From Kalmanozyma brasiliensis GHG001 (taxonomy: Eukaryota > Basidiomycota > Ustilaginomycetes > Ustilaginales): a stretch of 64,000 bases of DNA. The DNA lies in assembly GCF_000497045.1 (NCBI RefSeq), contig NW_015961951.1, positions 62,001-126,000 of the forward strand, given 5' to 3'. Below the pieces are notes generated by a model that saw only the letters and a program-made list of their open reading frames with translations, did no database searches and had not been told where the DNA came from. Below, in pieces: positions 1-9,154 of this stretch; position 1 is the stretch's first letter, and each line of letters begins with the position of its first letter. A program made the position numbers and the translations under genes.

Positions 1-776
1 CTGGTGCTCGGGTCTGCCAAGCCGGACTGCTGAAGATCCGCTGCATTGTCCGCTTTTCTCTGCTGGATGAGGATGTCGCATTGATCCTCGAATTGCGTGG
101 CGAGAAAGTAGCTTGCTACTGTGCCCGTCTCACGAGCTTTGATCTTGATGATGAGATGGAGGTCGATGAGGCGTTTGCAGATGTAGAAGACGGTCTTTTG
201 GTCGGTGTGCAGTGCGGCGCCGATATCGGTGCTGAGTACGGGCGTCTCCCTGGAGCGGCAAATGATCTGGAGAGCGCGGTAGCCAGTCGCTGTCAGTGCA
301 TCCGCATTGGCTCCGACGATCAAACGCTTGATCTCAGATGGCTGCAGGACAAGTCGGAGATGGTCAGCGTGGAGTTGCTGGAGCTGAGCGAGGCCCTGTT
401 GCTCTGCGAGGACTTGGTCGGGCAAGAGGTCGACCCAGTCAAACTCTTGCGAGGGTGCTGAGGCTGCTTCCACTTTTGTGCCCGGTGCTGGACTGTCGAG
501 AGTCGACGCCTTCCTCTTCAAGATGCCGGTCTTGGCGCCGCCTTTGACGGGCACACCAGGGATGAAGAGGCCGACGCTGACATCTGGGTGGCGCAGGAGC
601 TGACGAAAGACGAAAGCCTGGTAGTACTCGTCGACAAGCTGATTGGGTAGCTGAGATCGCGAGGAGTGTTCCGTGTGGTATTGGCGGATGAAGTCGGCGA
701 AGCGGTTGATGTCGGTTCCCGCATCGCCATCGAGACCGATCTGCTCAATGCAAAAGTGGATGAGCTCGTCGATCAT
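1..776 (-). CDS. TFC3: TFIIIC B-block-binding subunit (TFC3-like), C-terminus cut by window edge
   Basis: The frame is open from an ATG at 776 (minus) to the window edge, giving the first 258 residues. The N-terminus begins MIDELIHFCIEQIG and is predicted helical. About residues 165-225 form a winged-helix segment with the pattern of the TFIIIC B-block-binding domain: RALQIICRSRE, then TDQKTVFYICKRLIDLHLIIK, then a basic stretch and YFLATQF. TFIIIC binds the internal B box of tRNA genes in the nucleus and recruits TFIIIB for RNA polymerase III. The family is usually over 1000 residues, so most of the gene lies to the left. It diverges from the uS17m gene across 489 nt. The domain match is good; the orthology is inferred because only the N-terminus is visible. 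Confidence 0.68.
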   Translation of the reverse strand, partial: MIDELIHFCIEQIGLDGDAGTDINRFADFIRQYHTEHSSRSQLPNQLVDEYYQAFVFRQLLRHPDVSVGLFIPGVPVKGGAKTGILKRKASTLDSPAPGTKVEAASAPSQEFDWVDLLPDQVLAEQQGLAQLQQLHADHLRLVLQPSEIKRLIVGANADALTATGYRALQIICRSRETPVLSTDIGAALHTDQKTVFYICKRLIDLHLIIKIKARETGTVASYFLATQFEDQCDILIQQRKADNAADLQQSGLADPST

Positions 777-1265
777 GTTGGATCAAGAGGTGGATGGTAG
801 GCCGAGGCGTTCTGTGGCTTGATGTCGGTATGTGAGAGATCTCATTGGTCGTTACAATGACTGAGCCCATCTAGTGGCTCAGCCATCTCGGAGGTTGTGA
901 TGAGTGGATGGGATGAAGGAAGGCCTGAGCGGCATGTCTGGAGCGCAGTTCAGGGTCCACTTTCTAAAGTCACACACGGCTACCTGCATGGCCCTGCAGA
1001 GTCAGCGAGTCTGACTTTGGATTACTAAGCACAATTCTTCTTGAGCAGCCAAATTCTCGAATTGGCCATGATCATCCTTCCAGCTCGTCTAACACCATCT
1101 TCACCCTGTTCGATAGCGTCAAAGCCTCAACACGACTGTACTCTCATCTATCGGGCAGCTCACAGCGCTTTCGGCTACTTCCGTCGCTCTCACGGACTCA
1201 TTCTCGCGTCCCCCTCACGTCACAGCCAAGCTTGAAAAGTCGTCATTCCGCACACAATCTCCACG
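777..1265. promoter_or_regulatory. Divergent intergenic region, TFC3 / uS17m
   Basis: 489 nt between two divergently read start codons, so it must hold both promoters and 5' UTRs. No open frame here looks protein-like, and no clear TATA box or repeat was seen. Confidence 0.5.
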
Positions 1266-1637
1266 ATGGTGATCCAAACGATCGAAGGCATCGTTACCAA
1301 AGCAGGCGTCATGGCGAAAACAGTCACCGTCACCGTCGAGCGGCGTCTATTGCATCCGAAGCTGCTCAAGCCATACATCCGACACAAAAAGTATCTCGTG
1401 CATGACGAGGGGAACTCGCTTTCGGTGGGAGACAAGATCATCGCCGAGGCATGCCGGCCACTTTCCGCACGCAAGCGATTCACACTCTCGGACAAGATTG
1501 GCACCAAGCAGGAAGCGCAGGCGAGACGAGCCAAAGCGGAGAGCTTCATGTCGGCAGAGGACAAGGAGAAGATTCGCATCGAGCAATTGGTCAAGGACGA
1601 GACGGCCAAGCGAGCTGGTGGCAGCGGCTCAAGGTAG
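1266..1637 (+). CDS. MRPS17: Mitochondrial small-subunit ribosomal protein uS17m
   Basis: A single exon of 123 residues. The N-terminal 80 residues follow the S17 OB-fold: [16 protein letters not shown], then [23 protein letters not shown] (split here as one segment), then [21 protein letters not shown]. The basic, Lys/Arg-rich C-terminal tail of about 40 residues is typical of fungal mitochondrial homologues rather than cytosolic uS11/uS17. The protein binds the small-subunit rRNA of the mitoribosome. The ATG at 1266 follows an A/C-rich leader and begins directly with the conserved domain, so no long presequence is present; the basic N-terminal part may act as the import signal. The family match is clear. 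Confidence 0.88.
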   Translation: MVIQTIEGIVTKAGVMAKTVTVTVERRLLHPKLLKPYIRHKKYLVHDEGNSLSVGDKIIAEACRPLSARKRFTLSDKIGTKQEAQARRAKAESFMSAEDKEKIRIEQLVKDETAKRAGGSGSR

Positions 1638-1639
1638 CC

Positions 1640-2061
1640 AGATCATTCCAATCAGCCTTCTGTTTGAGCACCACTGATGCTCTTGTACTATAGTCACGCA
1701 TATCATCCATCCTTTTAGCATTTCCGTCGTTCGCAGCAAGCAGTCTTCTCGTCCAGAGCAGTATATGCTCCCATTGAGACTTGATGCTATCCCGCGAGAC
1801 ATTTTTCTTCTTCACTCGTCCATCTTACGAGCTAACATTGACCCCAAAATCGATTCACGCGTTAGGCGCGGCACAACACACCTCGTCAAGGGTCTGTGCC
1901 TCGGCAAGCAACCGGACAACCTCAACCGGATACACACACACACACACACACACATCTTAAACCTCTTCAAGCGGGACAAGGATTCTTTCCACCATCACAA
2001 TCTCTACAAAAGCACAGCTGGGCTGATCGCTGCTGCTGGCAGGCACAAGTCCACCAGCATC
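1640..2061 (+). promoter_or_regulatory. Intergenic region and presumed 5' UTR of the PEX11-like gene, with AC microsatellite
   Basis: 422 nt between the uS17m stop and the preferred PEX11-like start. It contains an (AC)n dinucleotide run of about 23 nt (1932-1954). An upstream ATG at 1765 is in frame with the PEX11-like gene and would add 99 residues reading through the repeat as alternating Thr-His. That extension looks like translated leader and was not used. Confidence 0.5.
1932..1954. repeat. (AC)n microsatellite
   Basis: Uninterrupted alternating A/C of about 11.5 units in the leader of the PEX11-like gene. Confidence 0.9.
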
Positions 2062-4254
2062 ATGGTCAAGGATGGGAAAGCAGACGACGAGATCGCTCGA
2101 CCGGTCCGCTCCAGCAGTTTGCGCGCCAACCACGCCTTGCAACTTCCACCAAGCCACTCGTCTCTGTCAGTGCGCAGCGACAATGACAACTCGGGCTACA
2201 TCACCGCCTCGTCTAGTCGCGTCTCGCAGCTTGACAGCGAGCCAGTAACAGCGCTACCCCGTATCGATCTCAACTCGATTCACTCCTCGACGCCCACAAA
2301 GAACACGCCAATGTCAAGGACTCCTTCATCAGACTCGCTGTCCGACATGGGCAATAGCAGCAACGACACCAGCCCGGCAAATCTAGCCTCGCTCAGCTCG
2401 GTCACCACGTTCGTCCCAAGCACCCTCTCCGACCCTCCCTCCTCCGACGACGACGACGACGCTACTTCAGACCCTGAGGGCGCTGCCAGCAACGACGCTG
2501 ACATCGTCGACAAGTACGACTTTGACCTCCGCGACCCTCCTCGCAACCTACCTAGCTCAGAAAGCCACTGGTCTACAACGGACCACCTCCGCGAGGCCAT
2601 GGAAGGAGACGTCCTCACCATCAGTCACTCGCATGCTACCAGCATCAACGAGTCGCGCCCAATCTCGCGCTCCCCCTCCCACCACGGCGACTCAACTTCC
2701 CAGAATCACTCATCCTTTCCCATGAGCATCTCCGCGTCGTGGCCGTCGCTAGCGCTGCCACCCTCGGCGGTGAAGCTCCAACGTCGGAGACGCAACATCC
2801 TGCTCAAGCTGCTAAAGACCTTCGAGGGGCGGGAACAGGTCCTGCACCTCTGCCACTCGCTCGTCCTGCTGCTCTATTCGTCGCTGGATCACCCGGTGCC
2901 GCAGACGTATCGCGGCGCCATCGCACGGCCAGTCGGAACAGTGCTCGCCTTCTCCTTCCCTCGCCCAATGCGCGTCGCGCTCATGCAAAGGATCTACACC
3001 ACCGCAGAAGGGATCGACAACTTCCGTCGCGTCATCCTCATCGCTCGCTGGGTCACCTCCGCCACCGAAGCGGCGATGGACCACTGGCAGCAAATACAGG
3101 ACAATCGGAGACTCAAACAGAAAGCAAAGGAGCTCGAGAGAGAGGACCGTGAGATTGAGTGGACGGGCGAAGAGCCGATACACAAGGGATCGGATGATGT
3201 CGAAGGCGCATTCCCACGCTGGTTGCAGCCGCCCAGCCTTGCGCCCTTCGACGTCGAGGATGAAAAGGGGGAACAGAGCTTTGCCAAGGCGCCACTACGC
3301 AAGTTGGGCAAGGTGACCGGGAGGGGGGATGCGACTGGCGCTGTGGGAGCGGATGTCGCTGAGAACGCCAATGAGAAGCGATCCACGAAGCCAGCTGGTC
3401 CCAAATCAAAGTCCACCTCGATGCTCCGACCCTTCACACGTCTCTTCTCCTCCCTCTTCCGCCACACCCACCTTTCGATCGCCGCTGAGTCGCTCGCTAC
3501 GATCGGCGAGGCGTGCGAAACAGCCGCGGTTCTCGCTGGCGGAGGCATGTTCTGGCGCGCCGTCGGGATCCAACGTCTCGGCCTACCTTTCCTGTCCCGA
3601 CGTCGACGCCAGGGCATTGAACGGCTCGGGATCGTCCTCTCTCTCTGCTCGGTGTTGCTGAGCCTCCTTGTCCTGCGCATCGAGCGCAAGGCCCTTCGAT
3701 CCGAGCTCCGTTCTGCCCATCGTCGAATCATTCGGGCCAACGACAAGCTCGGATGGGCCACCGATCTCGCCGGCACCACCATCGATCGCGATCAGGCTCT
3801 TTCGCATCGCACACGCGATCCCTCCCGCTCGAGGACGCGGACGCAGAGTGGGGAGAAACCCGTCGACCTCCTCGGTGCGGATCTGCAGGCGGCTGCACGG
3901 GATCTCGATGACGAAAGCGATTCCAACTCGAGTAGGCTGAGCGAAACATGGACCGTGGTGCCAGACGACGAAGAGCCTCGAAGGCGAACACATCATCCCC
4001 ATCCCCTCGACGTATCGAGCATGGTCAAGTCGACAGAGCGCTCACTGGTCCGGGCAGAGTCGGATCTGCGCAACACTCGACGCAGGATCAAGCTCAACTT
4101 TTGGGAGAAGGTGGCCAACTGGTCCGAAAGCATCTTTTTGGGGTACGAAGCGGCCATGCCTCATGTGGACAAGGACGGTATCGAGGGTTGGACAGGCCTC
4201 GTGGCCAGTGCGATTCGGCTGTCCACCATTTGGAAGGAGGTTAGTTGGAGTTAG
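2062..4254 (+). CDS. PEX11-like peroxisomal membrane protein with long disordered N-terminus
   Basis: 730 residues from the ATG at 2062, which sits in a good context (atcATGgtc). Residues 1-240 are Ser/Asp-rich and presumably disordered. From about residue 245, LLKTFEGREQVLHLCHSLVL resembles the N-terminal amphipathic helix region of PEX11 (usually KLL..GR.K.LR). It is followed by RPVGTVLAFSFPRPMRVALM and RRVILIARWV. A hydrophobic segment (RLGIVLSLCSVLLSLLVLRI, about 521-540) could span a membrane. The C-terminus, about 677-730, reads WEKVANWSESIFLGYE and ends GLVASAIRLSTIWKEV, matching the shape of the PEX11 C-terminal membrane segment. PEX11 proteins elongate and divide peroxisomes. The family normally has 230-300 residues, so the extension and central insertion are unusual. 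The assignment rests on pattern similarity and is moderate. Confidence 0.6.
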   Translation: MVKDGKADDEIARPVRSSSLRANHALQLPPSHSSLSVRSDNDNSGYITASSSRVSQLDSEPVTALPRIDLNSIHSSTPTKNTPMSRTPSSDSLSDMGNSSNDTSPANLASLSSVTTFVPSTLSDPPSSDDDDDATSDPEGAASNDADIVDKYDFDLRDPPRNLPSSESHWSTTDHLREAMEGDVLTISHSHATSINESRPISRSPSHHGDSTSQNHSSFPMSISASWPSLALPPSAVKLQRRRRNILLKLLKTFEGREQVLHLCHSLVLLLYSSLDHPVPQTYRGAIARPVGTVLAFSFPRPMRVALMQRIYTTAEGIDNFRRVILIARWVTSATEAAMDHWQQIQDNRRLKQKAKELEREDREIEWTGEEPIHKGSDDVEGAFPRWLQPPSLAPFDVEDEKGEQSFAKAPLRKLGKVTGRGDATGAVGADVAENANEKRSTKPAGPKSKSTSMLRPFTRLFSSLFRHTHLSIAAESLATIGEACETAAVLAGGGMFWRAVGIQRLGLPFLSRRRRQGIERLGIVLSLCSVLLSLLVLRIERKALRSELRSAHRRIIRANDKLGWATDLAGTTIDRDQALSHRTRDPSRSRTRTQSGEKPVDLLGADLQAAARDLDDESDSNSSRLSETWTVVPDDEEPRRRTHHPHPLDVSSMVKSTERSLVRAESDLRNTRRRIKLNFWEKVANWSESIFLGYEAAMPHVDKDGIEGWTGLVASAIRLSTIWKEVSWS

Positions 4255-4974
4255 AATGGCAGTCAGGCACTCGCCATTCATATCCTGCAAGTCTGTTTGA
4301 CAAGGGCTGGTCAACAGAGTCCTGCGACCGTGTTCTTCCGACGACAAGATCGTCACTACCGTGGATGCCACGTAATGTGCTGAGATTTGAATAGGGAGCA
4401 CTTGGAATCGCTGGCGGCCATGAAAGAGCATGCTTTTTTGGCTGTTGAGCTCTGTGACGATGGCCCACCGGAGCATGACAGCATCAGAACCACAACAGAC
4501 TCGACAAACGCCGTGACAATCCAAATGCGACCGACAACAGTACCAACAAGCAACAAGGCTCGGAGGCAAAGCTCAACTGGTACCATCGGGGTCTCGCTGA
4601 TTCAAGGAGAATCGCGACCAAGCCAATCTTACAGAATCGCCGATTCGAAACACAGATCTTACATTGGCGCGCTGCAGGATGAGGCTGAGCTGCAGCTGCG
4701 TTTTTGGATGCTCGACGCGTTGATTGGGCACCGGGTCAGTCATGCAGCCGAGACGTCAAAAGCTGCCGCTCAGCACATTACTTTCAAGGGCAGGGACCAA
4801 CACCATCTACTTCAGTCACGATCATCATCACCGTCCGAACCATCGCAAGCTATCTGCCAAGCTCAAGCATCGCTCTCATATCCACAACCAATTACAAAGC
4901 GTCACTGAATCTACTTCATTGACCAACACGTACCCTCTGTCGAGCCTAGCACACTCGACTCGTCTCCAAGGTTT
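4255..4974. other. Intergenic region, PEX11-like to UFO1
   Basis: 720 nt. Open frames of up to 173 codons cross it, but their composition is not protein-like and no family was recognised. It probably holds the 3' UTR of the PEX11-like gene and the promoter and 5' UTR of UFO1. Confidence 0.45.
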
Positions 4975-7900
4975 ATGTCTCTTGACCCTTCTCAGCGATC
5001 TACACACCAACAAGAAAGCAACACGAATTCCACTCTCTCGCAGAACCAGTCAGTCGAACGCCAACATGACGTCGCTGAACCTCACGAGGCGCCTGGCGCA
5101 TCCGGGATCCTCACCGATCCTGCAGCGCAGCACGAGCAACACAATAACGACGCAGGACATGTCACAGACCGCAACGCCGACACGGACGCCTCGACCATAG
5201 TTCGCGTCACTGATCCTCGTGCTGTCGAGGTTGAAGCTCAGAACGGTCACGCCGACGCGTCGGACGAGCCATCGGCTGTCATCGACGTCGCGCGATTGGC
5301 ACCCGAACTGCTCATCCGAACATTCGCCTTCCTCGACCCGGTCTCGCTCTCTCGCGCTGCGGCCGTCTGCCGTGCGTGGGCACTAGTTGCTCGCGATGAT
5401 GCCACCTGGAGAGCCGCCTTCGCTACTTACTTCAGCCTGGAGGCAGCACAGGCGCATCGCGCCGCCTCCCTCGAGGTATCTGCAACGCCCGCGCTTCGCC
5501 GTCTCACCAATGCATCTTGGCGTCAAGAGTTCCAACAACGAGTGGACCTTCTCCGTCAATGGCGAAAGTCACGGACGCCCACTGTTCTCAGCACGCCCCG
5601 CGTCGACATCATCAAGAAGATCTCGCTGTCGAAACAGCATCGCATTCTTCTCTCGGCTACCGACACGTACGGCGTCGCATCGCGTTCCAACCCTTGGACC
5701 GGCAAGGTGATCAAAGGCTACCTTGATGCAGAGGGAACCGTCAACGGTGCAGGCAATGGCAATCCGAATCAAGAATTCAGTCCGAACGTGACATCGCTCA
5801 ATATGAGCTCTGACGCCTCGCATATCTTCTGGGGATTCCGCTCAGGTGAAGTGGGCATGACGATCATCTCCAGGCAAGGAGCGAATCCCCGCGGATTGAT
5901 TCGCAGCGTGCGCTTCACGCCCCGCGCATCTCATGCAGGGCCCGTCACGGCCATTGCCATCCCGTTCGCCAGCGACAGTGACGGAGCTCACGGCCCAGGT
6001 CGTAGCCCCGAACGTCTTCGACAGGCCACTGCCATGCTCGGCGACGTTGCATCCACCTTTGTCACCGCTGGCTTTGACGGCAGCGTACGCCTGTGGTCCT
6101 CGGAACGCCAATGGCCGCTCTGGATTGCAGCTTCCTCGACAAAAGCTCCATTGGCCAATGCCATATCCTCAGGCACGCCTGATCAGAACAATGCCGAAAC
6201 AGCTGCTCCCCTCTGCGCACTTGCCTACGATGCAAAAAGTGGCGTCATCGTAGCCGGCAGCACCACCGGCAAGGTCTTTGTTTGGACACACATTGACGTG
6301 GCAGCGCTGCTCCGCATTCCTCCAGAAGCTACCGACCCGGAGCATCTCCAGAACGGTTCGCCAGGACCCGAGACTTTGGAGGCTCACGGGCAGTTCCTCC
6401 GCCTCTCACAGGCGATTTGCCCGACCACCATTAACATGCCCCCAGGTGCCGCTGCAGAAGTCGCTGTGAGCTCCATCTTCATTGACGCTGCCTCCAAGCC
6501 GACGGACGCCGGCTCGAGCGCACAAGACTGCTCGATCCTAGTCCACCACTCTGGCGCCCGAGTCTTGCTGCGCCACCGCATCTCGCAAGACCCATCCGAT
6601 TCCGTCGAGACGACCATCCTTGGCGCCGCGGTGATGGACGAGATCACAGCCATCCGCGTCGACTTCGAGCCTCGCCTGCCCAAACGCGATCCCCGGTCCA
6701 CTGCACACAGCCCCTCCATCAGCGTCCACGCCTCACCCACACTCTCCGCCACGAAACCGGAGAAAGGCACCACCCTTGCCATCGGCCAGACGTTCGACAC
6801 GTACGACACCTCGAGCCAGTACCCTGAACGGAAACTCGTCTGTATCGGCACCAAGTCGGGTTCACTCTTCCTGTTCGACTGGGAGAGCACCGGCTCTGCC
6901 TTCTCCCTCGACACGCAACATGAATGGCAAGGTCCAACTCCCCGCTTCCAGGGCAAACTTCAGCTACTCCCCTCCATCGGCTGGGAAGCACACCACACAT
7001 CCATCACCGCCCTCGACATGACACCGCTGCACATCTTCGTCGGCACCTCAGACGGGACGATCAAAGTGTTCGACTCTCTCGCGGGTGACCTGCAACGGAC
7101 GATCAACGACCGCACCGCGACACGGCACCCTGCTCGGATGCTCGCTGCGGGCGAACTGACTGAATCGGAAGCGGCGCGGTTCAGAGTGACGCAGATCATC
7201 GCGGACCACGAATGCCTCGTAGCATCCATCGGGCATCAGGTGCTGGCGTTCAAAGCGGAGGCGTGGATTTCGAAGCGCGCTGCGGCTGCCGCAGGTGCCG
7301 GTCCAGCGAGCAAGACGAGGGGAGCCCAACCGAGGTTGTCGGACAACAAGTGGTTGGGGCAGGTGGAGTTGCGGCGCGATGTGAGGGAGACCGAGGCCGA
7401 GTTGGAGGCCGAGGCTGAGGAGAGGGAGGTCGAGTATAGTAAGATTAGGAACAGGCAGGGGTTCGAGTTGGAAGGTCTGAGTGAGACCGAGGCGTTGGAG
7501 TATGCGTTGATGCTGTCGAGGGATGAGGAGGCTGCGACCGCGACGAGCAAGGCGAGGCACATGGGTGGCGCTGGATATGTTCCGGGTGCGCACGCCGGGT
7601 CGAGTAGGAGACCCATAGAGACGCCAGTGGAGGTAGTGGAGGACCCGGAGTTGGCGGATGCGCTGGAACAGATCGCGTTGGCCGAATCTAGGGAGTCGAC
7701 GCCATTCCACCCTTCGCCCAGGTACAGACTGCTCGAGGATACGGACTTCGATGTCGACCTCGACGACCTCGACGAGCCGTCCGGCCGACCCTCCCCCTCT
7801 CCCTCACCGGGCGCCTCCCCTTACCTGTCAGATGTGTCATCGCCCCCTTCACGAGCATGGACGATCCTCTCGCAAGCCGGAGCGAGCGCCACCACCCCCG

Positions 7901-8469
7901 CCCACGCCTCGGATCGGTGGGGGTCGCACTCCAAGGTTCGAACCGTGAATGTTCCGCGCCAGGCGCGGCTGAGCTCGCCCACTCCTGCCGAGGCGATGTC
8001 CATCAGCAGCAGTTTGGGTAGCAGCGTTCGGTCGCCACCGGAACTACACTCGCCGAGGGACTTCCCGGCAATGGAGAGCCCGCGCCACACTCCGGCGGTC
8101 GGAGGGGAGGGGCTGACGCCGGGTCAAGTGTCTCCGTTCTTCAGAAGAGGTTCTGGGTTCAACGCGACCAGCTCGCCTGCCAGTCCCGGGCCAGGAGCCG
8201 TGGGAAAGTGGACCAAGAGCCCGAATCTTCGTCCAGTCGACGCGAGACCGAACGCGTGGGCCAGTCGATCGCCACGAGCGTCTACGAGCGGCGAGGCCAA
8301 GCCAAGTCTGCTAGCCGAGTCGCTGAAGGAGGGCAAGGGCAAGGGTCGCGCCGAGGCTGCTGGGGAGGGCAGGCCGGCGGCGGACGCGGATGAGCAAGAC
8401 ATGGACGAAGAGATGCGTTTCGCGATTCAGCTCAGTCTCGCCGAGCAGCGATCTAGGACCGAGACTTGA
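4975..8469 (+). CDS. UFO1: F-box / WD40 / ubiquitin-interacting-motif protein, SCF substrate receptor (Ufo1-like)
   Basis: A single exon of 1164 residues. An F-box lies at about 104-150 (LAPELLIRTFAFLDPVSLSR, AVCRAWALVARDDATWRAAF). WD40-like blades follow from about 190 to 770, for example AGFDGSVRLWSSE (~365), GSTTGKVFVWTHID (~425), GTKSGSLFLFDWES (~625) and VGTSDGTIKVFDSL (~685). Three ubiquitin-interacting motifs with the A-x-x-x-S core end the protein: EALEYALMLSRDEE (~838), EQIALAESRE (~896) and EEMRFAIQLSLAEQ (~1146). This order of F-box, WD40 and three UIMs is that of yeast Ufo1, which recruits phosphorylated substrates to the SCF E3 ligase; its UIMs promote turnover of Ufo1 itself. 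The region between UIM2 and UIM3 is Ser/Pro-rich and presumably disordered. S. pombe Pof10 is the other likely relative. Confidence 0.8.
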   Translation: MSLDPSQRSTHQQESNTNSTLSQNQSVERQHDVAEPHEAPGASGILTDPAAQHEQHNNDAGHVTDRNADTDASTIVRVTDPRAVEVEAQNGHADASDEPSAVIDVARLAPELLIRTFAFLDPVSLSRAAAVCRAWALVARDDATWRAAFATYFSLEAAQAHRAASLEVSATPALRRLTNASWRQEFQQRVDLLRQWRKSRTPTVLSTPRVDIIKKISLSKQHRILLSATDTYGVASRSNPWTGKVIKGYLDAEGTVNGAGNGNPNQEFSPNVTSLNMSSDASHIFWGFRSGEVGMTIISRQGANPRGLIRSVRFTPRASHAGPVTAIAIPFASDSDGAHGPGRSPERLRQATAMLGDVASTFVTAGFDGSVRLWSSERQWPLWIAASSTKAPLANAISSGTPDQNNAETAAPLCALAYDAKSGVIVAGSTTGKVFVWTHIDVAALLRIPPEATDPEHLQNGSPGPETLEAHGQFLRLSQAICPTTINMPPGAAAEVAVSSIFIDAASKPTDAGSSAQDCSILVHHSGARVLLRHRISQDPSDSVETTILGAAVMDEITAIRVDFEPRLPKRDPRSTAHSPSISVHASPTLSATKPEKGTTLAIGQTFDTYDTSSQYPERKLVCIGTKSGSLFLFDWESTGSAFSLDTQHEWQGPTPRFQGKLQLLPSIGWEAHHTSITALDMTPLHIFVGTSDGTIKVFDSLAGDLQRTINDRTATRHPARMLAAGELTESEAARFRVTQIIADHECLVASIGHQVLAFKAEAWISKRAAAAAGAGPASKTRGAQPRLSDNKWLGQVELRRDVRETEAELEAEAEEREVEYSKIRNRQGFELEGLSETEALEYALMLSRDEEAATATSKARHMGGAGYVPGAHAGSSRRPIETPVEVVEDPELADALEQIALAESRESTPFHPSPRYRLLEDTDFDVDLDDLDEPSGRPSPSPSPGASPYLSDVSSPPSRAWTILSQAGASATTPAHASDRWGSHSKVRTVNVPRQARLSSPTPAEAMSISSSLGSSVRSPPELHSPRDFPAMESPRHTPAVGGEGLTPGQVSPFFRRGSGFNATSSPASPGPGAVGKWTKSPNLRPVDARPNAWASRSPRASTSGEAKPSLLAESLKEGKGKGRAEAAGEGRPAADADEQDMDEEMRFAIQLSLAEQRSRTET

Positions 8470-9154
8470 TTGTATACGATATGGTTTTGTTTTAATAGAC
8501 TAGCAGTTTTGGCTCCAAGTTGAGCGGCGTCAAGTGCCAGTTCTTCCAGCGCCAGGATCCCTTCAAATGGCCGCCTGAAGCTGTCCGATTCGAGTATGCG
8601 CCCTGCTTCCTGTGTTCAGTGTCGCTCTTGATGCGTGACAGGGACTGGAGGATGAGGATATGACAGGGATGCCACATGAAATAATCTGCAGCGGTGACTA
8701 AATAAATCGCCCGCGAAATAGAGGTCTAGAAATGCAGGACAGCCGTCGAAGCAGCCATGAGAACCTCCTCGATGCGGGCAGCAAAACATCTCGGCGACAT
8801 CTGACAATTCATTCGGTGACATTCCATATCAGCATGTCAGAGAGATAGCAACTGCGACGAAGAGACACTGATGTATATCGGTGAATGGGGCAATATCGCC
8901 GATACACAATGGCGTATCGCCGATCACTCAAAGGCTCGGCCGAAGACTTGGATGCTCGGGTCCGAGTCAGCTCACAGAATTAGAAGACTCAATCGGGTGT
9001 GGGTCCAACCCAACCCTCGCCGATCTGCCCAATCCTCGCGAGAAGAAGCCAGGAGCACAGATCGTGCGTTGGACCTTGTCGTCGACGTCGCACAGAGCCA
9101 TCGGCTTACGAACACCATCATCTCTCCACCAAAAGACAGATACATCATTTCAAA
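8470..9154 (+). promoter_or_regulatory. Intergenic region upstream of eL28
   Basis: 685 nt between the UFO1 stop and the eL28 start. No gene is supported. It presumably carries the UFO1 3' end and the promoter of a highly expressed ribosomal protein gene. No TATA box was seen close to the eL28 ATG. Confidence 0.45.

Noticed and set aside
1765..2061. Upstream in-frame ATG extending the PEX11-like protein by 99 residues
   Set aside because: The extension translates an AC microsatellite and leader-like sequence; the ATG at 2062 has better context.
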